Part shown: positions 43,427 through 51,607 of the stretch, piece after piece
Layout of the letters: each line of letters begins with the position of its first letter
Position numbering within the stretch: position 1 is the stretch's first letter
From: Silicimonas sp.
GTDB lineage: Bacteria > Pseudomonadota > Alphaproteobacteria > Rhodobacterales > Rhodobacteraceae
DNA: 64,000 nucleotides
Reading direction: 5' to 3'
Assembly (NCBI GenBank): GCA_022824525.1
Contig: JAJDZT010000063.1
Location: forward strand, 1-64,000
Program-made: the position numbers and the translations under genes
Notes under the pieces: model-generated
Database searches by the model: none
Told to the model about the DNA's origin: nothing
Seen by the model: only the letters and a program-made list of their open reading frames with translations

Positions 43427-44965
43427 ATGAATGGGTCGACGAAAATTCTAACGGTTTCCTACGGCACCTTCAGCTGTACGCTTGAGGGGTTCGATGATCC
43501 GTTGGGGTCGATGCGCGATATTGCGGAATATTTCCGCGATCTTGCGTCCGATGATCGTTACTTCGGTGCCGAGCCGCCGACTCCGGATGTGGAGATGCTT
43601 CAGCGCATCGCCGAGAAGGAGGTTAAACGCCGCGTCGAGGCGCGCGTTTCCGACACCGGCGTACAGCTCGTTGCTGCGCCGAACGCCGACAGCGTGCAAG
43701 ATGACGCCCCCGCGGAGGACGCAGCCCAAGATACCGTCGACATGGCACCGGAAAGCGCCCCGGCCGATATTCCCACAGTCGAAGGCGATCGTGGCCCACT
43801 GACATTCGATGACGATTTCCTGATGTCCGACGAACCGGAGGATGTTCTGGCCGTCGATCCAAACGCGACCGTAAGCCAACCTGCACCAGCCGAGTCCGTT
43901 GCCGAGAAGTTGCGCCGTATCCGTGCCGTCGTTTCGCGGAACAACGAAACGAATACGGAAGCTCTGCGCCAGGAACAGGCGCCCAATGCGGGAAATCCGG
44001 AACTGCGGAATCGCGCGTTGACCCGAACCATCCAGCAAATCCAGAACGACCTCACCGACGACGAGGATGCACCGGCCGCGAACGTGCTGGCCGAGCCGGA
44101 ACAGAGCTTCGATGAACCGGAACAAAGCGGAAGCGCGCCGGACGTCGATTGGGAATTCGAAACAGAAGCCGCTTTCGATTCTGCTGACGAGGACACCGTT
44201 CAGGCCGAAGCGGACGAAGAGGCAGATGACGACGTCGAAACTGACGACCAGTCGCTCAGCAAGATGCTTGGTCAGGTTGCCGAGCGCATCGCGTCCGACG
44301 AGACGGTAGAAGCTGGCAGCAACAAGAATGCCGATCCCAAGGATCGTGCGACGTCGCGCACGCTTTCTCCCGAACCTGAAGCAGATGTTGGCCGTCTCCT
44401 AGACGAGACGGATTCCAAGCTGAACGACAACGAAACTGTCCGTCGCCGCCGCGTGATTTCCCAGATGCGGGCTGCCGTGGCCGCGACCAAGGCAGATCGA
44501 CTGGTGTCCAACCAGATGTCGAAGGAAGACCAGGAAGAGGCTGAGAAAGACCCTTATCGCGAGGATCTGTCCGAAGCCGTTGAAGACACGCCCGTCTCGG
44601 CGCGCCAGCCATCGACGCCTCCGCTCGTTTTGGTCTCGTCGCAGCGTATCAACACGGAAGTGCGCGAGGTCAGGGCAAAAGTTGCCGAGTTCGCGGCGGA
44701 GTTCGGCGCCAAGGATTTGCCCGAGCTGATGGAGGCCGCGGCTGCCTTCACGATCTTTTCCGAAGGCCAGCCTTCGTTCACGCGCCCGGAGATCATGCAA
44801 CTTGTCACGCGCATGGACCCATCGTTGGAGCTGTCCCGAGAAGAGAGCCTCCGCTCCTTCGGGCAGTTGTTGCGTGACGGGACGTTCAAGAAACTTGAGC
44901 GTGGCCAGTTCACGATCGACAGCGGTACGAAGTACAACCCGGAACAGCGTGCCGCCGAGGGCTGA
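43427..44965 (+). CDS. Large acidic protein of unknown function, conserved in Rhodobacterales
   Basis: The protein has 512 residues. The N-terminal 80 residues are ordered and conserved in my memory of the group: TKILTVSYGTFSCTLEGFDD then MRDIAEYFRDLASDDRYFGA. The middle (about 90-370) is very rich in Asp, Glu and Ala and likely disordered. The C-terminal 110 residues look folded (EVRAKVAEFAAEFGAKDLPEL, REESLRSFGQLLRDGTFKKL). There is no signal peptide or membrane segment. Function is unknown; the layout (folded ends, acidic linker) suggests a cytoplasmic scaffold. It is divergent from the thiamine pyrophosphokinase gene. Confidence 0.75.
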   Translation: MNGSTKILTVSYGTFSCTLEGFDDPLGSMRDIAEYFRDLASDDRYFGAEPPTPDVEMLQRIAEKEVKRRVEARVSDTGVQLVAAPNADSVQDDAPAEDAAQDTVDMAPESAPADIPTVEGDRGPLTFDDDFLMSDEPEDVLAVDPNATVSQPAPAESVAEKLRRIRAVVSRNNETNTEALRQEQAPNAGNPELRNRALTRTIQQIQNDLTDDEDAPAANVLAEPEQSFDEPEQSGSAPDVDWEFETEAAFDSADEDTVQAEADEEADDDVETDDQSLSKMLGQVAERIASDETVEAGSNKNADPKDRATSRTLSPEPEADVGRLLDETDSKLNDNETVRRRRVISQMRAAVAATKADRLVSNQMSKEDQEEAEKDPYREDLSEAVEDTPVSARQPSTPPLVLVSSQRINTEVREVRAKVAEFAAEFGAKDLPELMEAAAAFTIFSEGQPSFTRPEIMQLVTRMDPSLELSREESLRSFGQLLRDGTFKKLERGQFTIDSGTKYNPEQRAAEG

Positions 44966-44978
44966 CCTCTTGTGAAGC

Positions 44979-45007
44979 AAACTGGACTCATGCTATCAGT
45001 CCAGTTT
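44979..45007. promoter_or_regulatory. Perfect inverted repeat abutting the MocR-type gene start
   Basis: AAACTGGACT (44979-44988) and AGTCCAGTTT (44998-45007) flank a 9-bp centre. The repeat ends one base before the ATG at 45009. A -35-like TTGTGA at 44970-44975 and a -10-like CTATCA at 44993-44998 (17-bp spacer) place the operator over the promoter. The CTGGAC core resembles the MocR/TauR-type half-site I recall from Rhodobacter. Autoregulation is the likely role. Confidence 0.6.
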
Positions 45008-45008
45008 G

Positions 45009-46463
45009 ATGGCGGTTTCCGAAGAGACTTTCTTTCTCGACCCCGCGTTCGAAGGAACGTTGCAACAGCAGATTCAGTCGCTGGTGGCCGAAGGGATTCT
45101 TTCCGGGCGCCTGCGCGCCGGGGAAAAGTTGCCATCGACCAGAAGACTGGCGCGTCATCTTGGGATCAGTCGGATCACCGTGACGCTCGCCTATACCGAG
45201 TTGCAGGCTGACGATTACATCCTGTCGAAGGGTCGTTCTGGCTATTACGTCTCGAACAATGCGCCGCAGCCACGGCTGACCGGCCAACCTGTCGGCGATA
45301 ACGACACCGTCGATTGGGATCGCTTTGTCGGCACAAGTTTCTCGGATGCGGACTTGTTTCGGAAACCGGCCGATTGGCAAAGCTATCGCTATCCTTTCAT
45401 CTACGGGCAGGCCGATCCGACGCTTTTCGATCATGCGAATTGGCGACTTTGCGCCTTGCAGGCGCTGGGGTTGCGCGACTTCGAGGCGATGACCATGGAT
45501 TACTTTGAACGCGACGACCCACGGTTGGTCGAGTTCATTGCGCGACACTCTTTGCCCCGACGGGGCATACTTGCGGCACCTGACGAGATCCTGGTGACAC
45601 TCGGCGCCCAGAACGCGCTTTGGCTCGCCTCCGAAGTCTTGTTGCGCCCGGGCAGGACAGCGGTGATTGAAAGCCCCTGTTACCCTGGACTTCGCAGTAT
45701 CCTTGAGCGCCGTGGGTCGACCATTCTTCCGGTCCCGGTGGATTCTGGCGGCTTACCGGTGGACCAGCTTCCGAACGCTGCCGACGTGGTCTTTGTCACG
45801 CCGAGCCATCATTGCCCGACCTCTGTGACTATGCCGCTCAATCGCCGGAATGAGCTTCTGGCGCGTGCGGCGGAGGACGATTTCGTGATCGTGGAAGATG
45901 ACTACGAGTTTGAAATGTCCTTCGTGAACCCGCCGTCACCCGCGCTCAAGTCACTCGACAAGGAAGGGCGCGTCATTCATATCGGATCGTTTTCCAAATC
46001 GCTCTTTCCGGGCTTGCGGCTGGGATACATCGTGGGGTCCCGCGCGTTCATTCGGGAAGCGCGCGCTCTGCGGGCGACCGTGTTGCGGCATCCCCCCGGC
46101 CATGTGCAGCGGACGGCAGCCTATTTCATGTCGCTCGGGCATTACGACGCGCTGATAAAGCGCACGGCGCGCGCGCTGGCTGCGCGGCGCGAGGTCATGA
46201 TGTCGGCCATAAATGATCACGGGCTTCACATCGCGGGCGAAGGACAGGGCGGTTCCAGTTTCTGGATGCGTGCGCCGGACGAGATCGATGCCGGAGCACT
46301 GACAGAACAATTGCGCGGTGAAGGCGTTTTGATCGAACCCGGCGCGGCGTTCTTTCCCGTCGAGAAGAAGCCGCTCGAGTACTTTCGTCTTGCTTACAGC
46401 TCGATCCCCAAGGAACGCATCCCGGACGGGATTGCGCGCATCGCCCGCGCCATAAAATCTTAA
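45009..46463 (+). CDS. MocR-type GntR/aminotransferase fusion regulator
   Basis: The protein has 484 residues. An N-terminal GntR-type winged helix (about 18-85: LRAGEKLPSTRRLARHLGIS) is joined to an aminotransferase-like domain (about 115-484). PLP-binding features are kept: TLGAQNALWLAS, VTPSHHCPTS, EDDYEFEM and the Schiff-base lysine in GSFSKSLFPGLRLGYI. Such regulators sense taurine, GABA, ectoine-related amines or PLP. The start codon has no ribosome site because the upstream bases belong to the inverted repeat, so translation may be leaderless. TTG at 45006 is also in frame. A taurine-type aminotransferase lies 2.4 kb away and has related repeats upstream. Confidence 0.88.
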   Translation: MAVSEETFFLDPAFEGTLQQQIQSLVAEGILSGRLRAGEKLPSTRRLARHLGISRITVTLAYTELQADDYILSKGRSGYYVSNNAPQPRLTGQPVGDNDTVDWDRFVGTSFSDADLFRKPADWQSYRYPFIYGQADPTLFDHANWRLCALQALGLRDFEAMTMDYFERDDPRLVEFIARHSLPRRGILAAPDEILVTLGAQNALWLASEVLLRPGRTAVIESPCYPGLRSILERRGSTILPVPVDSGGLPVDQLPNAADVVFVTPSHHCPTSVTMPLNRRNELLARAAEDDFVIVEDDYEFEMSFVNPPSPALKSLDKEGRVIHIGSFSKSLFPGLRLGYIVGSRAFIREARALRATVLRHPPGHVQRTAAYFMSLGHYDALIKRTARALAARREVMMSAINDHGLHIAGEGQGGSSFWMRAPDEIDAGALTEQLRGEGVLIEPGAAFFPVEKKPLEYFRLAYSSIPKERIPDGIARIARAIKS

Positions 46464-46819
46464 GACGCGCGCCCGTGATACGCGACAATCTCCGCCAGGT
46501 CGGTCGGGTTGGTGCGCTCGGGGATAATGGCGGCAGTATTCGGAATATGCTGGAAGAGCGACCCGTCCGCAAAGAACGTGCTCCGTGTCACGAACACGAT
46601 CCGCGTTTCTGGTCGCCGGTAGCTTGCAAAGTCTGCAGTTGCGATGGCGCTGCCGTCTTCAAGCATGACGTCGAGAACCAGCACATCCGGCTGTTTCGTG
46701 CAAAGGAAGTCGGCCGCTTCGTCCTGGCTGGTCACGACATGGACCGCATGGCCTTGCCGCTCCAGGTGGCGTGCCCAGATGTGCGAAAGCTCTTCATTTG
46801 AAGCAACGATGAGTATCAC
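46460..46819 (-). CDS. Stand-alone receiver-domain protein, degenerate
   Basis: The protein has 119 residues, a single receiver domain. The phosphoacceptor region LVLDVML keeps Asp50, and the Thr/Ser switch is present in IVFVTRS. The acidic pair that binds magnesium at the end of strand 1 is replaced (ILIVASNEE in place of DD), and the conserved Lys after strand 5 is not evident. It is therefore probably a pseudo-receiver or has altered phosphorylation. No output domain. A CtrA-type site lies upstream at 46889-46904. Its 3' end overlaps the MocR-type gene by 4 bp. Confidence 0.75.
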   Translation of the reverse strand: MILIVASNEELSHIWARHLERQGHAVHVVTSQDEAADFLCTKQPDVLVLDVMLEDGSAIATADFASYRRPETRIVFVTRSTFFADGSLFQHIPNTAAIIPERTNPTDLAEIVAYHGRAS

Positions 46820-46888
46820 ATTCAGACCCTCTGGTGCAAAAACCAGTCAGAAACCGCCCCCAGTCTTGCCAACCTTGCGCCGAAAACC

Positions 46889-46904
46889 TTAACGGATCGT
46901 TAAC
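46889..46904. promoter_or_regulatory. Perfect CtrA-type binding site TTAA-N7-TTAAC
   Basis: TTAA (46889-46892), CGGATCG, TTAAC (46900-46904) matches the full CtrA consensus of alphaproteobacteria. A further TTAACG half-site is at 46921-46926. The site lies 70 bp upstream of the receiver gene and 103 bp upstream of the lytic transglycosylase start. TTAA is rare in this GC-rich window, so a chance match is less likely. Confidence 0.55.
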
Positions 46905-47006
46905 GTATCTGAGAAAATGGTTAACGCTCGGCGGAACCTTGCCAGCGCAGGGTTGTCCGCGCTCACTGTGACGCTAGCATCGCGCGAAACAACGATAGGT
47001 TGCCCC

Positions 47007-48182
47007 ATGAAGTCGCTCATTCTTTCAAGCTTTTGTTTCATCATTCTCGCGGGAGCCGCTACGGCGCAGGCCTGCGGCGGAAGTTTTGGCAGTTTCGTAA
47101 ATGGCCTGAAAGAAGAAGCCGCGGCGCGCGGGCATGACGCGCGTTCGATCGACCGGTTTTTCGCGTCTGTCCGACAGGACCCCAAGGTTATTCGCGCGGA
47201 TCGGGCGCAAGGCATTTTCCAGATGCCTTTCATCGACTTCTCTCGGCGTCTCATCAGCCAGAACCGTCTGAATGCAGGCATTCGCAATGGCAAGAAGTTC
47301 GACAGCGTCTTTAACCGGGTCGAGCGCGACTACGGCGTCTCGCGCGGTGTGCTTCTCGCGTTTTGGGCCTTCGAGACGGATTTCGGCGCGGTGCAAGGCA
47401 ACTTCAATACCGTGAACGCGCTTGTGACGCTTTCGCACGATTGCCGACGTCCGGAGCTGTTCCGGCCCCAGGTGTTCGCAGCGCTTGAGCTTTACGAACG
47501 CGGTGACATCGATCCCGCCCGGACCACGGGCGCGTGGGCCGGTGAGATCGGTATGGTCCAGATGCTGCCTGAAGATATCATTCGAAACGGTGTGGACGGA
47601 GATGGCGACGGCAAGGTGCGCCTGAAGACGTCCGCGGCAGATGCGCTTCTGTCAGGCGCCAACTTGCTCAAGAGCCTTGGGTGGCGGGCCGGGCAACCGT
47701 GGATGCAGGAAGTTGTCATGCCGTCCGACTTCGACTGGTCGCGCACGGGCCTCGACAGCTGGTCAAAGGCAACGGAATGGACAGCCGCAGGAGTGAAGCC
47801 GCGATCGGGGGAGCTTCTGGCACCCGATCTGGAAGCCGCAATTCTTCTGCCCCAGGGCCGTGAGGGGCCGGCCTTTCTTGTCTATCCGAATTACCTGGTG
47901 TTCTTCGAGTGGAACCAAAGCTTCATTTACGTGACAACCGCTGCCTATTTTGCGACCCGTTTGGAAGGAGCGCCGGTCTACCAGCCGGGCAATCCGTCAT
48001 CTGCTTTGAACGAGAGCCAAATGAAATCTCTCCAGCGAAAACTGGAGGCGCGGGGTCATGATGTCGGCGGCGTCGATGGAATTCTGGGCGCCAAGACGAG
48101 AAAGGCGGTTCAGAGGGAACAGGTACGTCTTGGATTGCCAGCGGACGCATGGCCAACCCGTGGTTTGCTGAACGCGCTTTGA
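47007..48182 (+). CDS. Lytic murein transglycosylase (MltB family) with peptidoglycan-binding domain
   Basis: The protein has 391 residues. The N-terminal signal (MKSLILSSFCFIILAGAATA) exports it. The SLT-like catalytic domain has GVLLAFWAFETDFGAVQGNF, in which the Glu is catalytic, and later TGAWAGEIGMVQMLPEDII. The C-terminal 60 residues form a PG_binding_1 domain (LQRKLEARGHDVGGVDGILG). It cleaves peptidoglycan strands in the periplasm to anhydromuropeptides. An in-frame ATG at 46917 would overlap the CtrA half-site. Control by CtrA would tie it to cell division. Confidence 0.9.
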   Translation: MKSLILSSFCFIILAGAATAQACGGSFGSFVNGLKEEAAARGHDARSIDRFFASVRQDPKVIRADRAQGIFQMPFIDFSRRLISQNRLNAGIRNGKKFDSVFNRVERDYGVSRGVLLAFWAFETDFGAVQGNFNTVNALVTLSHDCRRPELFRPQVFAALELYERGDIDPARTTGAWAGEIGMVQMLPEDIIRNGVDGDGDGKVRLKTSAADALLSGANLLKSLGWRAGQPWMQEVVMPSDFDWSRTGLDSWSKATEWTAAGVKPRSGELLAPDLEAAILLPQGREGPAFLVYPNYLVFFEWNQSFIYVTTAAYFATRLEGAPVYQPGNPSSALNESQMKSLQRKLEARGHDVGGVDGILGAKTRKAVQREQVRLGLPADAWPTRGLLNAL

Positions 48183-48195
48183 AGAAACGATGGCC

Positions 48196-48318
48196 TTACC
48201 AGCAGAACTGCAGCCAGTTCCCGGCACATTGCGTGCCGAACGCTTCGGGTGCGGTGGCAAAATTGCCCACCGCGGCCAAGGCTACCAAAATTAGAAAGCC
48301 AAAGAGAAAATCGCTCAT
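48196..48318 (-). CDS. 40-residue small membrane peptide
   Basis: The frame starts MSDFLFGFLILVALAAVGNF and ends CAGNWLQFCW. The first 20 residues are one membrane helix or uncleaved signal; the tail holds two cysteines and a Trp-rich end. GGGGGTC precedes the ATG as a possible ribosome site. It fills most of the interval between the transglycosylase and the next minus-strand gene. No database family is known to me; the composition looks like a real small protein rather than noise. Confidence 0.45.
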   Translation of the reverse strand: MSDFLFGFLILVALAAVGNFATAPEAFGTQCAGNWLQFCW

Positions 48319-48416
48319 AGTGACCCCCAGAAACTCGAAAACACACAGCCGATCGGTCAAAAATCGACTGTGTCAGAAATAAGGCGGAATTTGGGTGAAC
48401 TCAAGATGAACGGGGT

Positions 48417-48782
48417 TCATTCCGTGTAAACAGACAGGTTCCGAACTGGAAACCGTGTGCCGTCTTCAATGACCAGAACCACGCGTTCGCCGTCCCGCAC
48501 GAAGCGGTCGCAGCGGGTGGAACCGTTGTCAAAGTCAACGCAAACCACGCTGTCATCTGCCACGGTATAGGTTCCGGTCCATGCCGGTCCCTCGTCCGTA
48601 TAGGTGTAGGCATACGATCCATCGGTGCTGTAGCGCGACTTCGACCCGTCAAAGAACTCGACCAGACGCCCCGACAAAAGTTCGGACATTTCCGGGCCGG
48701 TCAGGACAGTATCCGTCGTACGGATGCCTTCCTGGGCAAAGGCGGCAAACGGGGCGAAGATCAGGAAAAGAAGGATGCGCAT
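48417..48782 (-). CDS. Hypothetical exported protein
   Basis: The protein has 121 residues from the ATG at 48782. A signal peptide (MRILLFLIFAPFAAFA) precedes a small beta-rich domain with GRLVEFFDGSKSRYSTDGSY and TYTDEGPAWTGTYTVADDSV. A two-cysteine segment (VCVDFDNGSTRCDRFV) could form a disulphide. This layout, a signal plus a compact strand-rich domain, is common in periplasmic DUF995-like proteins. It lies 47 bp downstream of the aminotransferase gene on the same strand. Confidence 0.65.
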   Translation of the reverse strand: MRILLFLIFAPFAAFAQEGIRTTDTVLTGPEMSELLSGRLVEFFDGSKSRYSTDGSYAYTYTDEGPAWTGTYTVADDSVVCVDFDNGSTRCDRFVRDGERVVLVIEDGTRFPVRNLSVYTE

Positions 48783-48829
48783 GTGCGAAGCGTTGCATGT
48801 TGCCGCGCTTCGCACCAATCACGTTCGGG

Positions 48830-50203
48830 TCAGGAGAAGACCTTTGTCAGCGCCTTGTCGACGGCCAGTGTGATCTCATCGATGTCGTCGGCCGAGGAAA
48901 TCAGGGCAGGGCTGAAGCACAGCGTGTTGTTGAGACCCGGCAGGGACCGGTTCGTGGCACCGATCACGACACCTTGCGCCATGCAATCTGCAACGACGGC
49001 CTGAACCTTTTTCTCGTCGGCAGGTTCCTTGGTGGCGCGGTCAGCCACAAGCTCGGCACCGCAGAAAAGGCCCTTGCCGCGCACATCGCCGATAACACGG
49101 TGCTTTGCCATCAGCGCGTTGAGGTTGCTGATCATCCGGGCACCCATATCGGTGGTGTTGGCGAGAAGGTCTTCTTCCTCGATGATGGCGAGGTTTTCGA
49201 GCGCGGCCGCCGGACCTGCCGTGCATCCGCCAAAGGTCGAGATATCCCGGAAATAGCTCATCGGGTCACTGGCATCGTCCTTGAACATCTCGAAGACGTC
49301 TTCGGTCGTCACCATGCAGGCGATGGCGGCATAGCCGGAAGCGACACCTTTCGCCATGGTCACGAAGTCGGGCTTGATGCCGAATTGCTGGTAGCCGAAC
49401 CATTCGCCTGTCCGACCCACGCCGCAGACGACCTCATCGATATGGAGGAGGATGTCGTACTTGGCACAGATCTCCTGCACCCGCTCCCAATAGCCTGTGG
49501 GGGGAACGATAACGCCGCCACCTGCCGTCACCGGCTCTAGGCAAAGTGCGCCGACGGTGTCAGGCCCTTCGCGAAGGATGACGTCTTCGATCTGGTTTGC
49601 GGCCCATTCGCCGTAGTTCTCGGTTTCGACCTGCGCGCGGTACTCCAGGCAGTGCGGCACCTCGACAAAACCGGGCGTGTAGGGGCCGTATTGCGCGTTC
49701 CGCTCGGGCTGACCACCGGCGGAGAGGCAGGTGATGGTCGTGCCGTGATAATCGCGCTCGCGGAAAAGGATCTTGTGCTTCTTGCCGCCGTATTTTTTGT
49801 GGGCGATCTGGCGGACCATCTTGAACGCCTTCTCGTTCGCTTCCGAGCCGGAGTTGCAATAGTAAACCCGGCTCATGCCCGGCATGCGTTCGGTCAGCTT
49901 CTCGGCGAACTTCGCGCCGGGGATAGACCCTGCAGAACCAGCGAAATAGGGCATCTGCAGCAACTGGTCGCGCACGGCATTCGCAATCCGCTCGCGGCCA
50001 TAGCCCACATTCACGGTCCAGACGCCGCCTGAGACGGCATCGAGATGTTCCTTGCCGGTCGCATCCCAGACACGCATGCCCTTGCCCTCGACCATCACGC
50101 GAGGGTCGATGGATTCAAACGGTTTATGCTGGATCAGATGGTGCCAGACATTCTTGCGGTCGGCTTCAATGACGTCGGAGATGTCGTTCGGAACGATGGC
50201 CAT
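48830..50203 (-). CDS. tpa: Class III aminotransferase, taurine-pyruvate aminotransferase type
   Basis: The protein has 457 residues from the ATG at 50203. The N-terminal NVWHHLIQHKPFE, DAVSGGVWTVNVGYGRE and RVYYCNSGSEANEKAFKMVR strongly resemble the Bilophila taurine-pyruvate aminotransferase as I recall it. PLP lysine lies in VTMAKGVASGY; HIDEVVCGVGRTGEWF is the class III signature. It would convert taurine and pyruvate to sulfoacetaldehyde and alanine. The usual partners (xsc, pta, tauABC) are not in this window. Repeats at 50263-50294 suggest MocR-type control. Another omega-amine substrate is possible. Confidence 0.75.
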   Translation of the reverse strand: MAIVPNDISDVIEADRKNVWHHLIQHKPFESIDPRVMVEGKGMRVWDATGKEHLDAVSGGVWTVNVGYGRERIANAVRDQLLQMPYFAGSAGSIPGAKFAEKLTERMPGMSRVYYCNSGSEANEKAFKMVRQIAHKKYGGKKHKILFRERDYHGTTITCLSAGGQPERNAQYGPYTPGFVEVPHCLEYRAQVETENYGEWAANQIEDVILREGPDTVGALCLEPVTAGGGVIVPPTGYWERVQEICAKYDILLHIDEVVCGVGRTGEWFGYQQFGIKPDFVTMAKGVASGYAAIACMVTTEDVFEMFKDDASDPMSYFRDISTFGGCTAGPAAALENLAIIEEEDLLANTTDMGARMISNLNALMAKHRVIGDVRGKGLFCGAELVADRATKEPADEKKVQAVVADCMAQGVVIGATNRSLPGLNNTLCFSPALISSADDIDEITLAVDKALTKVFS

Positions 50204-50262
50204 GCGAGAGAATCCTCTGAGAGAACGTGACACCCTAGAGTCAATAAATGAGACTCGTACGG

Positions 50263-50294
50263 TAGGGCCAGAGTGGTAGCTGCAATAGGACCAG
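50263..50294 (-). promoter_or_regulatory. Direct repeats CTGG(T/C)CCTA upstream of the aminotransferase
   Basis: On the minus strand CTGGTCCTA (50294-50286) and CTGGCCCTA (50271-50263) are spaced 23 bp start to start, about two helical turns. They lie 60-91 bp upstream of the ATG. The core matches the CTGGACYTAA-like direct repeat I recall for TauR in Rhodobacter, with a different base at position 5. The likely binder is the MocR-type regulator at 45009. Confidence 0.5.
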
Positions 50295-50368
50295 AAAGGA
50301 CCGCTCTTGCCCGGTTTTTCACCGGATGACGCCAGATTTCCGACCAATTGGAAGGCTAGACCAACCCG

Positions 50369-51028
50369 ATGGGCAAGAAGTCAAACGACCGCAGCGAGAG
50401 GCAAGCCGACGACGATGTGCGCGTCATCCTGCGAAAGGCGGGTCAGATACAGGATTGGGAGTGCCGCGCAGGTCGGGCACTCAGCCGTTTGCGTGGCTTG
50501 CAGGCCGATGCATCGCGTATCTGTGCGGCCTATGAACGCTGGCTGGCAAAGGGGAATGCCGAGTTCGGTCCGAACTGCCCGATCAGAACGGTGACCGGCT
50601 ATGCTGTTTGGGCCCTGCCAGAGGGTGACGACAGCACAGACGCCCGTTGGCTTCGCAAACGGGATGCGTTCCTCCAGGCCATGGTGGACGTGGCCATGCG
50701 CGCGCACCACACGTATCTCGACGTCATCATGGAAACCGACCGAGGCGGCGCGTTCTACCAGTTGGAAATCGACGCTGAGGCCTTCCGGATGGGGCTGGTG
50801 CACGACCTCGATCCAGCGAAAGCCTTCGAATGCATGGATGCAGCCGTGCGTCTCTACCTGTCGCGGGCCGGTCAGCAGGTTGCGCAACGCCCGCCGATCT
50901 CAAGTGAGGACCTGCACCAGATTTTCCGTGAAGCCATGACGGACGCGACCGATGGTTTCGCCAAGCACATGCGCGAAGAGATGGGGGTCGACGTGACGCC
51001 CGTGCGGCTCGGAAACCATAGTGTCTAG
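50369..51028 (+). CDS. Hypothetical cytoplasmic protein
   Basis: The protein has 219 residues and is mostly helical with no signal or membrane segment. The start MGKKSNDRSERQADDD is polar. Recognisable stretches include FGPNCPIRTVTGYAVWALPE and AMVDVAMRAHHTYLDVIM. I recognise no family. It is divergent from the aminotransferase and convergent with the tlpA-like gene (5 bp between stops). Confidence 0.6.
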   Translation: MGKKSNDRSERQADDDVRVILRKAGQIQDWECRAGRALSRLRGLQADASRICAAYERWLAKGNAEFGPNCPIRTVTGYAVWALPEGDDSTDARWLRKRDAFLQAMVDVAMRAHHTYLDVIMETDRGGAFYQLEIDAEAFRMGLVHDLDPAKAFECMDAAVRLYLSRAGQQVAQRPPISSEDLHQIFREAMTDATDGFAKHMREEMGVDVTPVRLGNHSV

Positions 51029-51033
51029 GGGCC

Positions 51034-51594
51034 TTATCCCTCGGCAGCCTCGCCGATCAAAGTCGAGATAATCGCCTTGGCGCTCTCGCTGTTCCACTCG
51101 GCATCGCCGCGCATCCGGGCAATTTCGTTGCCTTCGGGATCGAGAATCAAAGTGATGGGCAAACCCAGAACTGCCATATCCCGTGCCAGCCCTTGCCGCG
51201 GATCGAGATAAAGCGGCAGGTTATCCACCCCGATCTCGCCCAGAAACCGCTTGATCCCGTTGATGTCGTTTCGACCTGTGGCAATGGTCACGACCTCGAA
51301 CGCATCGCCCCCGAACTCGGTCTGGAGTTCCGAAAGCATCGGCATCTCCTTCCGGCAGGGCGCGCACCATGTGGCCCAGAAGTTCACGAGCACGTATTTG
51401 CCCTTAAAGTCGGACAACCGGAACTCGCCGCCATCGGCATGGGTGAAGACTTCTTCCGAGACGGGTGTCGGATCGGAGAAGAGCAGTTTCTTCATCGAGC
51501 CTTCGCGCATGGCCTCAAGCGCGGACGTGTCCGCAACCGCCGCGTTTGCAGCAAGCGAAAGGCCGATGTAAAGGACGGCAAGAAACTGACGCAT
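51034..51594 (-). CDS. TlpA-like periplasmic thiol-disulphide oxidoreductase
   Basis: The protein has 186 residues. A signal peptide ([21 protein letters not shown]) is followed by a thioredoxin fold with FWATWCAPC; the redox cysteines are C77 and C80. [16 protein letters not shown]-type sequence and the [19 protein letters not shown] cis-Pro region place it with TlpA/ResA reductases, which keep haem-binding or other cysteines reduced in the periplasm. AAGGAG stands 6 nt before the ATG. The argH start lies only 13 bp away on the other strand. Confidence 0.9.
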   Translation of the reverse strand: MRQFLAVLYIGLSLAANAAVADTSALEAMREGSMKKLLFSDPTPVSEEVFTHADGGEFRLSDFKGKYVLVNFWATWCAPCRKEMPMLSELQTEFGGDAFEVVTIATGRNDINGIKRFLGEIGVDNLPLYLDPRQGLARDMAVLGLPITLILDPEGNEIARMRGDAEWNSESAKAIISTLIGEAAEG

Positions 51595-51607
51595 GGGACA
51601 CTCCTTC

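Noticed and set aside
42627-43430. TPP riboswitch near the thiamine pyrophosphokinase gene
   Set aside because: No CUGAGA or THI-box-like conserved core was found upstream of the gene.
16536-51028. Shared AHHTYLD motif in the small protein at 16536 and the hypothetical at 50369
   Set aside because: Seven residues shared in otherwise different proteins; too short to claim homology.
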